From: Mytilus galloprovincialis
Lineage: Eukaryota; Mollusca; Bivalvia; Mytilida; Mytilidae
Length of the DNA: 64,000 bases
Direction: 5' to 3'
Assembly (NCBI RefSeq): GCF_965363235.1
Contig: NC_134841.1
Location: 60,099,078-60,163,077, forward strand
Both the position numbers and the translations under genes were made by a program. Under the pieces are notes generated by a model. The model ran no database searches. It had not been told where the DNA came from and saw nothing but the letters and a program-made list of their open reading frames with translations. Positions 11,226 through 25,100 of this stretch are shown here, piece by piece (position 1 is the first letter of the stretch; every line of letters begins with the position of its first letter).

Positions 11226-12425
11226 TAAAAAAATGTAATTTGGCCTTTCCATATCTGGACCCTACACAAAAATAATTAATTTATTCTTTTCAGTTCATCA
11301 AGTTTAGGGTTACAGATTTTCAATATTCATTTCATGCAGGAAAATCTAGTTTACTGTCAATTTTACAGCCTGTTTTTAATTTAAGAATTTGTTCTGTTCG
11401 TCCGAACATTATAAAGTTCCAATACAATTTTTAACATACGCAAAACGAATCAGAATCCAATCTGATGTGAGAAGTTGCATTTTAGCTTTACACTTGCACG
11501 ACAGCTGTTTGAAAAGGCCATACACAACATAGAAATATGGAGAAGCGTACTAATCACTAAAAGTAAATGTTGGCATGATTAGAATAAACGGACTTACTTT
11601 TATAGAATAGTAAGAATGCACTTTCACTGGTTCTACCTGGTGGTATTTATACTTCTTTCTGGTATTGATTTTTGATTTCATCTTTTGTTATCAAAACAAC
11701 TTACTAGCTCTATTGTATCTGCATCAGTATTGGTTTGATTCAATAAATATATTTACGATACCTGTTGTTACACAACATCTTCCAGTTAATATATTTTTTG
11801 TTTTTGTTGTCAAATAGTTCATTCGAGCTGTATATCCTTTCACGTTGTTTTCCATTTTTCTTGAGAAATTTTTGTTTTTTCTTACCCTTCCATGTTCATT
11901 AAACAATAAATGTATAACATTATATGAAATTTGGAATTATTTTTTTTGTTACGCTCTATGCGTTTCACTTTTAAGTTATTTCACTTCACCTAAAACTCGA
12001 AAAGCCAACATTGCACGTTACGAACTGAAGGAATTTTAAAGCAGTAACCTGTTTTTGTTCAGGTCGTCTTTGTCTGACGGAACTGGAACCTATAATTCAG
12101 AAAAATTTCGAATGATATCAAAATCGGCAAACTTAAGAATCTTAATTTAAGGGCATTACATATCATTTTGAAATATATGTATAAGTGTAACATACACTGG
12201 AATTAATTGGAATTTCATAATTATTACATGCGAATTGCATATAACGCGTTTTACCAAAATATATTAAATTTTACAACAAGTCTGCAGAAAATAACTAGGA
12301 CGAATTGTTTTATCTGTACGACATAATTTCATCTCGTACGTACATAATCTTTATCGTTGTACTAATTTCGAGTGTACATATATTTGGTGTAAGATAATTT
12401 ATCTCGTTCTTGTTTTATTTTTCAG

Positions 12426-12465
12426 TTTCACCCGAAGCTTACGCAATAAGAAGTTTTGCGGAAAG
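12426..12465 (+). other. Possible 5' untranslated exon of paralogue B
   Basis: A 40-nt segment lies between a good acceptor (T-rich tract then cag) and a good donor (AAAG|gtgagt), upstream of the first coding exon. C has a 5' exon in the equivalent place, but the two are not similar in sequence. Splice signals alone support it. Confidence 0.25.
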
Positions 12466-12565
12466 GTGAGTTGAACAAGGAAAATTGATAAGATCCGAGA
12501 TTCATTAATTTATTAATTTTATCAAAGACTCTCCACATACGTAGCATATATGTTATAGTAGCATA

Positions 12566-12668
12566 ACCTATTATTATTCATGATAAAGTCTGTTTGCATC
12601 ATAATGAAATGAGAGCTACACCTCTTTGTGTAGAAAATTCTTGTTTTTTTGGAATAAACTAGTTTATG
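12566..12668 (+). repeat. 103-bp direct repeat, upstream copy flanking B exon 1
   Basis: Nearly identical (one difference seen) to 13270-13372. It contains GAGAGCTACACCTCTTTGTG. The two copies bracket the first coding exon of B, 704 bp apart. Confidence 0.85.
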
Positions 12669-12905
12669 TAAAACACGATAAATTGCACTAGCAATATTAT
12701 GTTGAAATCAACAAAATAATTATAACATTAAAAAATAAGAGTGATTACACCTCTAATTTAAAAGTTGTGTATCTACTGCTATTATTGTTTTGAATTTTCA
12801 AAACAATTATTACATTGCAATGTCATTTTCGAAACAGGTAATGAGTAAATAAACAGTCATATCAACTTGCCTTATATAAATTGACTTTATTTCTCTTTCA
12901 GAGAT

Positions 12906-13124
12906 ATGTCACAAAATAGGAACTACTGGGATATTTTTAGAAAAGATGTTTCAAAAGTAAAATTGGAAAGAAATACCAGCATATCTGATAATATTTTTAA
13001 AGGACTAAAAATAATATTGTATATCATATTGTTTCTGGTAGTATTTGGAGGAACAATAGTGTCCAGAGCGTCATTACAAATTCTCACTGATAAATTGTAT
13101 CTGGAAAGCAGAAAAAATTATACA
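12906..13124 (+). CDS. Paralogue B coding exon 1
   Basis: Encodes residues 1-73. A short cytosolic start (MSQNRNYWDIFRKDVS) leads into the first membrane segment (IILYIILFLVVFGGTIV). It ends at ACA|gtaagt in phase 0. C exon 2 matches it from NYWDIFRKDVS onward. Confidence 0.9.
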
Positions 13125-16100
13125 GTAAGTTTTAAAAAAATACAGCGCACACACAGATTACTATTTATACATATAGAAATTAAACAATGCTTAAACTTCA
13201 CTGAAGATTATTTTGTAAAAGCATAACACGTTATTTTATATTCCTAGCCACTATAAGATTAATAAAATGACCTATTATTATTCATGATAAAGTCTGTTTG
13301 TATCATAATGAAATGAGAGCTACACCTCTTTGTGTAGAAAATTCTTGTTTTTTTGGAATAAACTAGTTTATGAAGAGGACATCATCAAGACAAAATGACT
13401 GCCAGCTGATCTTAAGTATTAACTATAACATTGACTTTACTCTCATGTCAGTACAACTGTCGTGTAATGGGTTGACTATATTTCACGATGATGCCCTGTT
13501 CATAAGCAAATATTTTTGTATGAATTAAGTGGAGTAATTTCACAATCTCTAATTTGTTACGAAACAATTGAATTCAACATGTATTTTATAATTTGTGTAT
13601 ATTAATATTCTCTTGTGATGTTTGGTTATCTGTTCTAATCTTTTTTCAATTAGCAGGTCCTTAACACATCTTTTAATTGATTAAAGACAAATTTATTGCA
13701 AATTATATAAAAAAAAAACAAATGCTGTATGTATTCAATAAAAAAAAATTCAGTTCGAAAGCTTATATTAGTCACAAAATTATGTTTAAAAGAATTTTTA
13801 TCAGTGTTAACTGATTTCTTCTTGACTAGATGGAGAAATACTGTCTAAAAAAAACCAAATATTTACATTAGTTTTTGTTCATATAAAAATGACATTTATT
13901 TCTTTAGGCAATATTATACATCACTATAACATTACGTTTCGTTTTTCTTAGTATCAGTTTTAAAGACATTAGTGATAGGCAATACATTGTTTTCAGTTAA
14001 ATTTGGAAAAAGATGCCATATCATATTACCTTTTGGGGTTAATATCAATACCAGATGGTGTTCAATTTATTTTGTCACTTCTGCAGTTTTTAGTCGGGAA
14101 AAGAGATTCGCCGTCTTTGATTCAGTTCATAGTTGTAAGTATTTTGAATTTTAACATAATCTGATTGGCTTAATCTTTAGATTTTCATTTTAACCTTCGA
14201 TCTAAGTTAATATAAATAAATTATAAAACTGAAAAGCACAGGGTTTATATCTTAACTTGCATCGCAAGTAAATATTGATATCAAATCAAACACATGATGT
14301 TGATAAACATATTGACCACCAGTTACATTTACTAAGATTAACATATTTCTGTTGTACCTGATCTGAGTTCATACTCAATTAAAGCTTTTCACTCAGATTT
14401 TTTGTTATCTTGATATATCTTATCAATAGAAGTATGAGATGTGAACATAGGTAAACCGCTATTACATTGATTGTGCATTTGTTTTTATAGATATCTATGG
14501 TCGATCGCAAAGTAAGAAAACTTTAACTATTTTGTAAATATAAGGGAAGGAAACTAAATTCACCTTTTGTCACGTACCGCGATTACGGAGATTGTACTTG
14601 TCGGATTTCGTGCCAGAGTTATTTCTTCGGATAAAGAATTGGCGACTGAGTTATATCTTTTTGAGATCGAATGTAAAAGTGGTTTTGTCTTCTTATGATG
14701 AACAACGGACACAAATAGCTGAAAGGCTTCTGGTCATCAAATAATCAAGGTTATAGCAGATGACGATAAAGGAAACAAACTCATCATAGATACCAGGACT
14801 AAATTTTGTATATATGCCAGACGAGCGTTTCGTCTACAAAAGACTCATCAGTGACGCTCGAATCCAAAATAGTTTAAAAAAAAAAGAAAAAAAAAGGGCA
14901 AATTAAGTACAAAGTTGAAGAGCATTGAGATCCAAAATTCCTAAAAGTGTTGCTAAATACAGCTAAGGTAATCTATGCCTTTGTATTTCAAAAAATTCAA
15001 AATTCTGCTTTCTGGTCTGGTGTTCTACTATTCTTATAGTTGCTATTTAAAGCCAACGTTCTTAATTTGTGTTTAAAACCGATTTGTCGAAGTGTCCGTT
15101 GCTTTTCTGTGGTTTACTTGTTGTAATGTACTATCAAATTGTCTATTTATGTGTTACTCTGTACTGAGTGTTCTTGCGTGCGTTTGTATTGTATTCACGT
15201 AATGTTGTCAATTTAGCGGGTTTTTTTTAAAACAAAGCCATAAAAGCAGGAGCTTTGACTAGCAATACAAACCTGGTTTTACACACCATTTTTTATTTGA
15301 ATGTTCTGTACCAAGTCGGGTATGTGGTTTCTGATATCAAATTGTCTGTTTCCATTTATGTTGGCGTTTGTTTGTGTAGCAGTTTCTGTTGTTTCGTTTT
15401 TTTCCTCTTATAGTTCATGTGTTTCCCCCGGTTTTAGTTTGTGAACCGGATTTGTTTTCATTTAATCGATTGAAGACTATTGATCATCGGTATACTATTG
15501 TTGGCCTTATGGATGTAGCTTTACAATTAGCAAATAAAATTCTTTATGATTTTTCAATACAAGAATTAAAAGTTGCTCAATCATACTTTCACCTTTGCAA
15601 TTTTATATATTAATTCTGTTTCGTCTATGAGCTATTAATTTAATACATGTATTTTCAGATCATTATAAAAGAATGTGTGCATTGCTTCTGTCTTGGCACT
15701 CTAGTATTCAAGGTGTTGCCATTATTAAATGCCGTAGAGGTATGTGCATATCTGTCGGGAACACCAATAGTACCTTCCATTCTCAAATCATTACCAAAGA
15801 GCAAGGGGAGATTATCTGTTGGTGGAAAACGTCTTTTAATAAAAAAATTGTTGAATATCTTGTCAATTATTTTACAAGCGGGTGCCGTCTTTGTAGTTCC
15901 AATATACAAAATGATGTATAACCAGATTTCCTACACTGACACATGTTTTATGGTATTATGTTCTATTTGTGTTAGTGTACGATGGTTTGAGACACATTTT
16001 GAACATTTAGAAAAATTCTATAAGAAACTTTTAGTTGACACCGAGAATAGAGAAAAATATAAGAAACTTTTAGTTGACACCGAGAATAGAGAAAAATATA

Positions 16101-19100
16101 AAGCAGTAACCTCGCTTGTGACAAGTTTCGTAAGACTTGCATTGGCATCAGCACTTTTCTCTACGTTTTACTCTCCTGGAGTTGAAAGTCCATGGGAAAC
16201 TTTTTCTCCTCGATCCTTATCTAATTCTAGTCAAACGGTTGCACCATGCCTAGATTTATCGAATAGCACAACCGTTCAACTACACAACATGACTATTCGT
16301 CCATGTGACATACCATCATCAGGTTATCATGGTGACGATTGGCTACTTAATTCCTTTTTGATTCATTTTTCCACTAGTATTGGATTGTTCTATGGAGCAG
16401 TAATTTCGACCAGACTCGGAATGGACAAAATTTGTTTTTGTATTACTTTGGCGATTGGAACACCAGTATATCTTATCGCATTAGTGGTTTCAAAATTCAA
16501 ATATGAAACAAACTGGATTTCCAGAACATTAATGTCAAAGGAAGTAAATTTTACAGAAATTTGGATCATGATTGTAATGTTCTTTATAGCTTGGGCTTCA
16601 CAGTTATGGACCTGCAGATATATATGGTATTCGTCACATGATAGAATGGCTTTAGTTAGCAGGTATGTAACAGAAAGTTGATTTTTCTATTACATTTTGT
16701 AATTTCAGAAACAAAAATTATAAGATCTTTCAACATAACAGATTTTGTAGTCAAATAATTACATTAGATGTACGTTACTCTGATTGCCTACACTGCAATC
16801 TCGCGTTATTCCTTAAGCAACTTCATTGCACAATAAAATTTATCATTCATGATAACACGAGGTTTTAATATAATGGAATTTTATGCGACTGTCACAGAAG
16901 TGAAAGATTTAGCTAGCTTTAAAACCAAGTTTTAAAATCCCTCATTTTCTACATATGAGAGTAACTGTACCAAGTCAGGAATATGACAGTTGTTATCCAT
17001 TCGTTTGATGTGTCTGAGCTTTTGATTTTGCCAATTGATTTGGGATTCTCATTTTTGAATTTTCCTCGCAGTTCAGTATTTTTGTGATTTTATTTTTTTG
17101 ATAAAGGAGATACTTTAGTTAAAAAGAGTTGGGTGCTTCAAAACTCATAGCCTGACAGGAACTGACAACGTGATGACAAAAAAAACCCCAAAAGGTAATG
17201 AAAAAAAATCACGACATAGAAAACTAAAGACTGAAATCTCTGGTGCTCAAGAATGATAAAATTGAAAAAGTAAATGGGGAATCAGTCAAAGCGACAACAA
17301 CCCGACCATAGAGCAGACAACAACCGAAGGCCACCAATGGGTCTTCTATGTAGCAAGAAAAATATCCTTCTCACTACTAGTATAACGATATCTGAAAATA
17401 CGATTGTACCTCCTCCAACACGAGACTCCAGTCATTTTGCTAATGCAAGGAAAGTATCGAATGATACTTTCACAGTCGAGAATAGGAGACAGGATTGCTG
17501 TTACGAATAGTGAGTTATAATCGTGTTAATGTGGGTAACCTCTAACTGGTATATGGATTCATTAAATAAAGACGCTGCTGATTGAATGTGATAGAGTTAA
17601 TTTGAAAGTTCAAAGTTGGAATATTGAAATCCTCTCTTTTGTCGTTTTCTAGAACGATAAGACATGAAATAGATTGAACGCATCTTTAGTGTACTGTGAA
17701 ACCTTTTTTTAAAGACAAACACCAAAGAACATTTTAATTGAAATCTGCATACATCAGGTTTTTTTTTTACTGCATTGCTTATCGTGTCTTCATAGTTTTT
17801 ATGTCATTATTTTGTCCCTTTATCATGAGGAAATTTTAAGTTTGTTCTCAAAATTTAATGTTATTTGACCAATATAAGGTAAAAATTTGCCAGTCATAAT
17901 TGTTGAATTCATATTTTATAGACTGTTTGTTCTGCCTCACTACTGTAGTCCTATTGCTGACCTGTCACTTCTTCACAGCAGACGACACAAACGTATACAT
18001 AACTCTAATGATAGACAGGAAGATGATTCTGGTGTTACAAATGTATACATTTGTGCAACTATGTGGCACGAAAACAGACGGGAAATGAAACAGTTCATCA
18101 AAACCTTATTCAGGTAATGAATATTGATTACAATCATTTCACAAAATCAAACAAATTTAAAAGAAAAAAATACTGAACTTCAAGGAAAATTTAAAACGGA
18201 AAGTCACTCATCATAACGAGATAACGAGGGATACAACTGTCAGATTCCTGAATTGGTACAGACATTTCTTTATGTAGAAAAGATGGATTTAACCGAATGT
18301 TATATTATCAGTATCTGAAATATTAAGTCAGTGAGGTTATTAAACTTGCAACAATTAATGCATCAGATTTTTGTAAATAAACTGATTTACTCTAAATAAG
18401 ATAGCGTAATATAGCTATATGTCTTTTTTTGTCAAATATTAGATAAATTAGAAGGCATATATTTTTTTATATGTTTGAAAAGAGTCGGTGCCAAAAAATC
18501 GATAATACCATTACATGCTTGATGTACATTTCAGTTATGATTTAATTCGTGGAATTATATCATACCTCGTCATAACTCCCTTCATTTGTTATAAATTGGT
18601 TAATGTTCCTATTTGAAGGTATTTAGTTTTCCTACTTTAATTAAAACGTACAGAAATGTGATGGCAATAATTCCTTCAATGATATTAACATGAGTGCTTG
18701 CAGATTGATGCATTTGATTGATATTTTTGAATGATTGTGATCGTTTTTCACTTTTGTTAAAAAAAAATTGGTAGTGAAGATTTACAGGTTTTATTACAAA
18801 TTTTTTATTCGTGTTAATACATTGCCTACTACATCATTTCGTTTAACATTATTTTCAATTTCTAATAAACTATGATGACGTGTTTATTTCATAAACTTCG
18901 GTTAGTTTGTACAATCATGTGTTACTTTGATTCTGGTTTTGTACTGTTTATGGTCTATTTACTTGCTGCATCCTTCGAGTGTATCCAAAATGTGTTTTGC
19001 AGGACGATCATATTAAATGTTAACACGTGATGGTTTTAAAATATGCAGTGTGACAATTTTAGAAATGGTTATACAAATTTTATTACAAAGATTATAAATA

Positions 19101-22100
19101 GAAAACATGCCGTCTTAATATCTACAGATTTTGAAAATATCTATCAAAATGTTTTTCCTTGTTTTATAATAACGTTCAGTCACAAACTACTTCGGAACAA
19201 ATGTGTGACAACATAAACACGTTACAATACCAATTCGGCTTTTGAGTTGATAAGGAAAAAGATCCATTATATGTTGTACCAATTCAAAACTACGTACTAA
19301 TAATGGCTTTCAATATTTTTATTTATCTCTTTTATTTTTTCTAATTTTTTTTATTAATAAAATAAAACTTTCAACATCTATTTTAGTAAAAAAATTACGA
19401 AGAATTGTACATCCCTTTTATAATGTTATCTCTCTTATCCATGGACAAATAGAAAGTATTTTATTCAAACATTTAAACAAAAGCTAAACATTTTCCTATG
19501 AACACAGTCACCTGCAATTCATAACATGTGCACAAACTTTGATATTTGCCGTCATATAATCCATTTAAAAGTTGTTTTACCGGTAAAATATTTGAACTTA
19601 TTCTTACTGTCTTTTTTATTCAACTGAATAGCAATAAAAAGATTGAGCAATACAATACAGAAAAAGTGACGAATACGTAATTGAGACAGAGAAGCAAACA
19701 CATTTAAAACTTCCTTTAACACGAATATTGACTGGTAATATATCTATTATTTGGTAGACTTGACATGGACCAAGCTGATAGACGAGAAACTAAGAAAAAC
19801 GGGTCAGCTAGTGACAGAGAAGCTGCTATTAGAGATTGTTATGAATTTGAAGGTACTTTATACCGGGTTTGTAATAACATGAGCAACACGATATATATGT
19901 TGAGCAGGATCTGCTTACCCTTTCGGAGCACCTGCGAGAACCCTCCTTTTCAGTCATAGCTTAGTCAGTTTATTTTCGATCTATGAATTTGACTGTCCCT
20001 CTGGTATCTGTCGTCCCTCTTTTATTCGTTGCATGATTTCGCACGCAACAGAAATAATATTTTTTCTGACAACTTTTGTGAAATTCTGTCTGTTCAAATT
20101 ATATTGACCGAAGAAGAAGTCCGAGTGTCAATCTACTATAATAGGTTCATACATGAGGGCCTGGATGGGATTTACAACAATAGACAACAATGACCAAAAA
20201 AGTTAACGAAACGATAACAACGGGCAAAAAAGAAAGTATAGAGAATAATTTGATCAAAAGATTAAGAATAACAGTGAAGAAATGAAGAATGAAATAATAA
20301 AATTATAAAATTATGAAATAATAAAATGCGGGTTACAGAAAAGAACTATGTACAGAAAAAGATAACATGTGATAACAGATAAATCTAATATTTAAATGGT
20401 TATTATGATAATACAGAATAAGCATTAATTTTAAAGATAAAGAAAAAAAATGCCCCAAAACATGAAGGAATACAGAATTAAAAGGACACCAAGACCCTTA
20501 TTTATAACGTATTGACTGATTGAAATTCCTTAATTCATATATAACTTATACAAATAGTGTGTTATGGAAATGAACTTCAACGTTATTTACGTGTATTCTA
20601 TATTGCATTTTTCAAAATTTTCATTCTTGACTTTCATGAGTGAAATAGAAACATAACGTCTATACACTAAATCATTAAAATTTTTTAGAGTTTATGTACT
20701 TTGGTACCTTTTGGATCATATGATCGTTATATACAATGAAAAAAGCAGAATGCGTATTTGTTAAATTAATTGATTGATAACGTTTGATTTTGTCAGTTTT
20801 TATTGACTTCCCCGTTATGAATTCTTTACATGCGCTCAGGAAAAATGGTTTCGAGGTGAAACTTTTAAAAGCATGATAACAACAACAACAAAGATGTTTC
20901 AACACATATCGAAGGATAGTGGGATTTTTAAGGGATTGTCGTCCTTTTTTGTGCGTTTAAGACTTAAATCTTCTAACGCTAATTATTTTCCCTACATATG
21001 TATCTTACGCAAAAACCGTCAACCTCACAAAGAGGGCATCTTGCACTTGTTTTGCTATATGCTGATAGTGAACTAGTATATGAACAGTAATAGTATTCCA
21101 AATATTTTTGCATAAGCACATATTATGTTTGATGATGCAATGGAAACGACAGGCGGAAAAGATGGCAAAGAACAGAAAAGGGAACCTAATGAGTTCGTGC
21201 AACAGTTAATGGAAATTATTTCAGAAGCAATGATGTAAGTGTCAAACTTATTGCATAAAGTCAGTGATACCATGTTATAAGAACTTTTTCTAATTTATTT
21301 TTAAAGACAAAACCTTATAATTCAATTTCAAGTATTGCTTATGTACTTAGAACCCAATCTTTTCAAATTGACATTGGTTTCATCAATAAGAAGAAGCAAA
21401 CATGCCTTAACTTTTTCTCTTATATAAATTGAAACGTATTTTATGAAATTCAGATGAAGGATTGAGTTCAGCTTATCAAGACTAATTTGAATGAATTAAA
21501 AGATAAGGGAAATAAAAATGTTAATTTTACATTCAGGACCGATTACCAGGAGACAACCAATCTAACTACCCTAGTGAAGCGTGTAACTCCATATGGTGGA
21601 CGTTTAGAATGGACGTTAAGAGGAGAGAATAAACTTTATGTACATTTAAAAGATAAACTTAAAATTAGGCACAAGAAGAGATGGTCTCAGGTTATTATAA
21701 TAATAATAATGATTATCATTATGAACCAGAACAAAACAATACCAATGAAAAAAAAAGATAAAGGCTGTGCCCTAAAACGACGGGAAAATCCGACTTGATT
21801 ACAGATTTAAATGATACGTTTACATACATCAAAATTTTAGATGGTGTAACATAAAGTAAAATCACCAAACTCCGAGGAAAATTCAAAATGACAAAACGGC
21901 AAAACGGCAAAACCAAAAGCTCAAAACGAATGGATAACAACTCTTATTCAATGTAGAAGGCAAACCTTAACTTAAAACATAAATCGTACCCTTTATCCTT
22001 GAATAGCATTATCAGTTTTCCATTTCACAAGGTCTTTAGCTGCTGTTCTTGCTGTGACCATCTAATTGATGTACGTTCTGTCTCTACAGATTGTCACCAT

Positions 22101-25100
22101 GTGGTTTTGGGACGTCCAACTTTCCTTTTCCCTTCTGGTTTTTTTGTCAGTGTAACTGAACATATACACTGTTGGTATCCATCCTTAGTACATGACCAAT
22201 CCTTCTTCAATGCCGTTCTATTTATTCGTCATTTAGCTCTTTTGTTACAGCTCTTATGTGGAGGGTTTCGTTCGATATAGTATTGGGCCATCTTATTTTC
22301 AGTATATGTCTCAGACATCTATTTTGGAAGGTGTTTAATTTCTTTTTGTTTTGTTCAGTTGTTTTCCAGGTTTCAAATCCATACAGTAGTACTAATATAA
22401 CTAAGCTGTTAAATAATCTGACCGTTGTTTTAAATGACAGTACTGGTGATCTCCGTATTTTTCTTAATCTGATGAATTGGCCTTTAGCTTTCTTGAACAT
22501 TTTGTCCATGTCATTGTCACAGCCACTTTTAGTTGTAACTATTCCTCATAGATAAGTGAAGGTATCGACTTCCTCTGGGTCTTTCTCGTTTTACTTCACT
22601 GGGTTGTTATTTGTGGTGTTTATCTGCATTACTTTTGTTTTAATGTGTTTATCTTTAGTCCTATTTTGCTGGCATTTTCTCGAAGTTTACTTGTTTTCAG
22701 CTGTAAATGTTGGAATTTAGAAGATAGTAATGCTAGGTCATCAGCAAAATCAACGTCTTCAAGTTTAGTGGTAAATTTTCATATTATTCCTGTTTCATGG
22801 TTCCTTATTGTTTGCTTAATGACATAGTCAATGGCTAACAGAAATAAGAAGCCAGACATCATGCATTATTGTTTCACCCCATTTTTTACTTTAAACCATT
22901 CTGATTGTATTCCTTCGTCTATAACTGTACACTCAAATCAATCGTAAAAGTTTTATAACTGTGCTGAGTTTGTCTTGGATGTGATAAGCTTTTAAGATGA
23001 ACCATAAGCTTTCCCTAGGGATGGAATCAAACACCTTTTTAAAGTTTACAAAGTTGATATATAAAGGAGCATTCTGTTCAAACATTTTTCCATGATGTTT
23101 CTTCAAGTGAAGAGTTGTTTTATCGTGTTATTTATTCCCTCTTCTGAAGCCAGCTTGTTCTTGTCTTAGCTCTTCATCTATTTCTTCCAGTATTCTTTGG
23201 TTGATGATTTTTGTAAATACCTTGCTTGGCACAGAAAGTATTGTTATGCCTCTGAAGTTATCGCAAACCCGTTCGATCTCCTATAAACACAATACTTGAA
23301 TAAAAAGTAATGGGATGCTGGCCCTGTAATCAGACACATTTTAATAATACGTTTACATACATAAGTTCTTTTAAATTGTTTAATACTTCAATCTTACAAA
23401 ATCTCAGTTAAGAGACCTTAATGAAATAGCAATGGAGCCGAGTTATGTTCAAATTACTCATAAATTTTAGACGATTAAAGCATGTGTTTAAAAAAATATC
23501 GCACATTACTGATCATTACTTACCCGAGTGAGTCATTAATAGAATGAATGCGCTTTAAATTCTAGTCATGGTATCTATAATGTGTTTGTTTACAGAAGCT
23601 GAACAAAAGCTTTTGAAACGTTTACTATGATTTGATAATTCCATCACTTGAAAAGCTAAAAAACACGAGTTAAAGATAGATATATATGATTACATGTATG
23701 ATATATAATAAGGATAAAGAATATCATTTATGTTTTAATTAAGGGGCTTGACCTTTTGCTCAGCAGCCCCAACAATTTATTGTAAGCAACGACCATACAT
23801 TACGCAAATACAATTTTGTATGTTATACATTTTTGATTGTTTTATCAATAAGGGTATCTAAGATAATACGATTGATTCCAGTATACAATAAATTCGTTTA
23901 TTTTTAAAATGACACTGATGTTCGTGTCGTAGGAGTAATCCGGCGTTAACAGCATAGAAATATCTTCTTTAATAACTTTTGATACCCTAAAATTATGCCC
24001 CAATAACACACATTGGGTCGCTGCAACACATATTTAACGTCCCGACTGACGGGATAGATCTACTTACAAAAAAAAATAACAAACAAAGGAGTGACTGTTG
24101 CTCTTGTAATGTGTCTGATTTTTATTAAAATCAAACATTAGTTTCCGCATTGCCTGTTCTAGTATTTTTATCACCATCATAATATGTCTATGCCAAGAAA
24201 ACTAGAACTTCGATAGGTCAAACTGTTTTTTGTCCAACCCTAATGTGACACCTAGTTCCTAACAAACTTGGTTCAAACTTTTCTTCAATCATTTACAGTT
24301 CTGTATGCCCGCTTTACCGGTAACTTAACTAGAATTGTACTTGCAATTTGAGAAAGTCTGCGACTTTTATAAACAGTAAATTTGACGATGAAAGGCCCAT
24401 TGGTTTGCATTTATCAAAAGTGGAAAATGCCTTTAAATTTGAACTTAAATAAGTCGAACTCTTCGGGATAGAGAAATACTAATATAAAGGCTGAAAGTCA
24501 GTCTATCTTTGCTATTCCGCATTTTTCTTGTTTGTTCATAGTTTCTTGTACTTAATCAAATGACATATACAAGAGAGAAATATTTTCTCTATCAATAAAA
24601 CTATAGACATTCGTGCTGAGTTGGTATTTACATATGCTGAATGAGCCGCTTACCACTAGATGGCGATTTCATCTACACAAATCCAATCGGGGATAATCTT
24701 AAGTTAAGGATTACTCTATTTGATAAGGTGTCAGCAACTCTGCCTCACTCTTCATCCTTCAATTGTTTGAAGAAGCACACCATTTACCATTCTTCTTAGT
24801 TGGTTCATCTGAAGATCTTGTGTCGACTGAACTCTCTGATAAATAATCGTTTCATCTTCTTGTCGCTAGGATACATGATATGCATAATTATGTGTTATCG
24901 TGGCTAAAGCAAATATCTCCCTCGACAGAAACATCAGTTTCTTCAGATCATTAAATTATTTCTATACTGGAATAAATCGTATTAATTTCTGTTCAATCGT
25001 ATAATGTCTTTTCTTAATTTTATTTAACGACCAACTTCTTTTTGTATAAAACCAGGAGGGACTCGTAGGAGAGTTTAGCTTTTCTTAGCGGTACGATACC

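Larger units (their letters stand above)
1563..12425. other. Intergenic spacer between paralogues A and B
   Basis: No protein-coding gene is recognised over about 10.9 kb. Open frames here are short, low-complexity or inside repeats. The spacer holds a long inverted repeat (1814-3252), a 26-bp-arm hairpin element (5555-5731), a 36-bp minisatellite (about 7440-7740), a second hairpin element (9561-9675) and fragments of several dispersed repeat families. No convincing promoter for B was found. Confidence 0.7.

Noticed and set aside
12906-13226. Reading B exon 1 through to 13226 as a 106-aa protein
   Set aside because: The peptide after 13124 has no counterpart in C, and a strong donor (gtaagt) sits exactly where the C exon ends.
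21999-22555. Plus-strand frames of 93-99 aa
   Set aside because: They are antisense to the LINE reverse-transcriptase remnant read on the minus strand.
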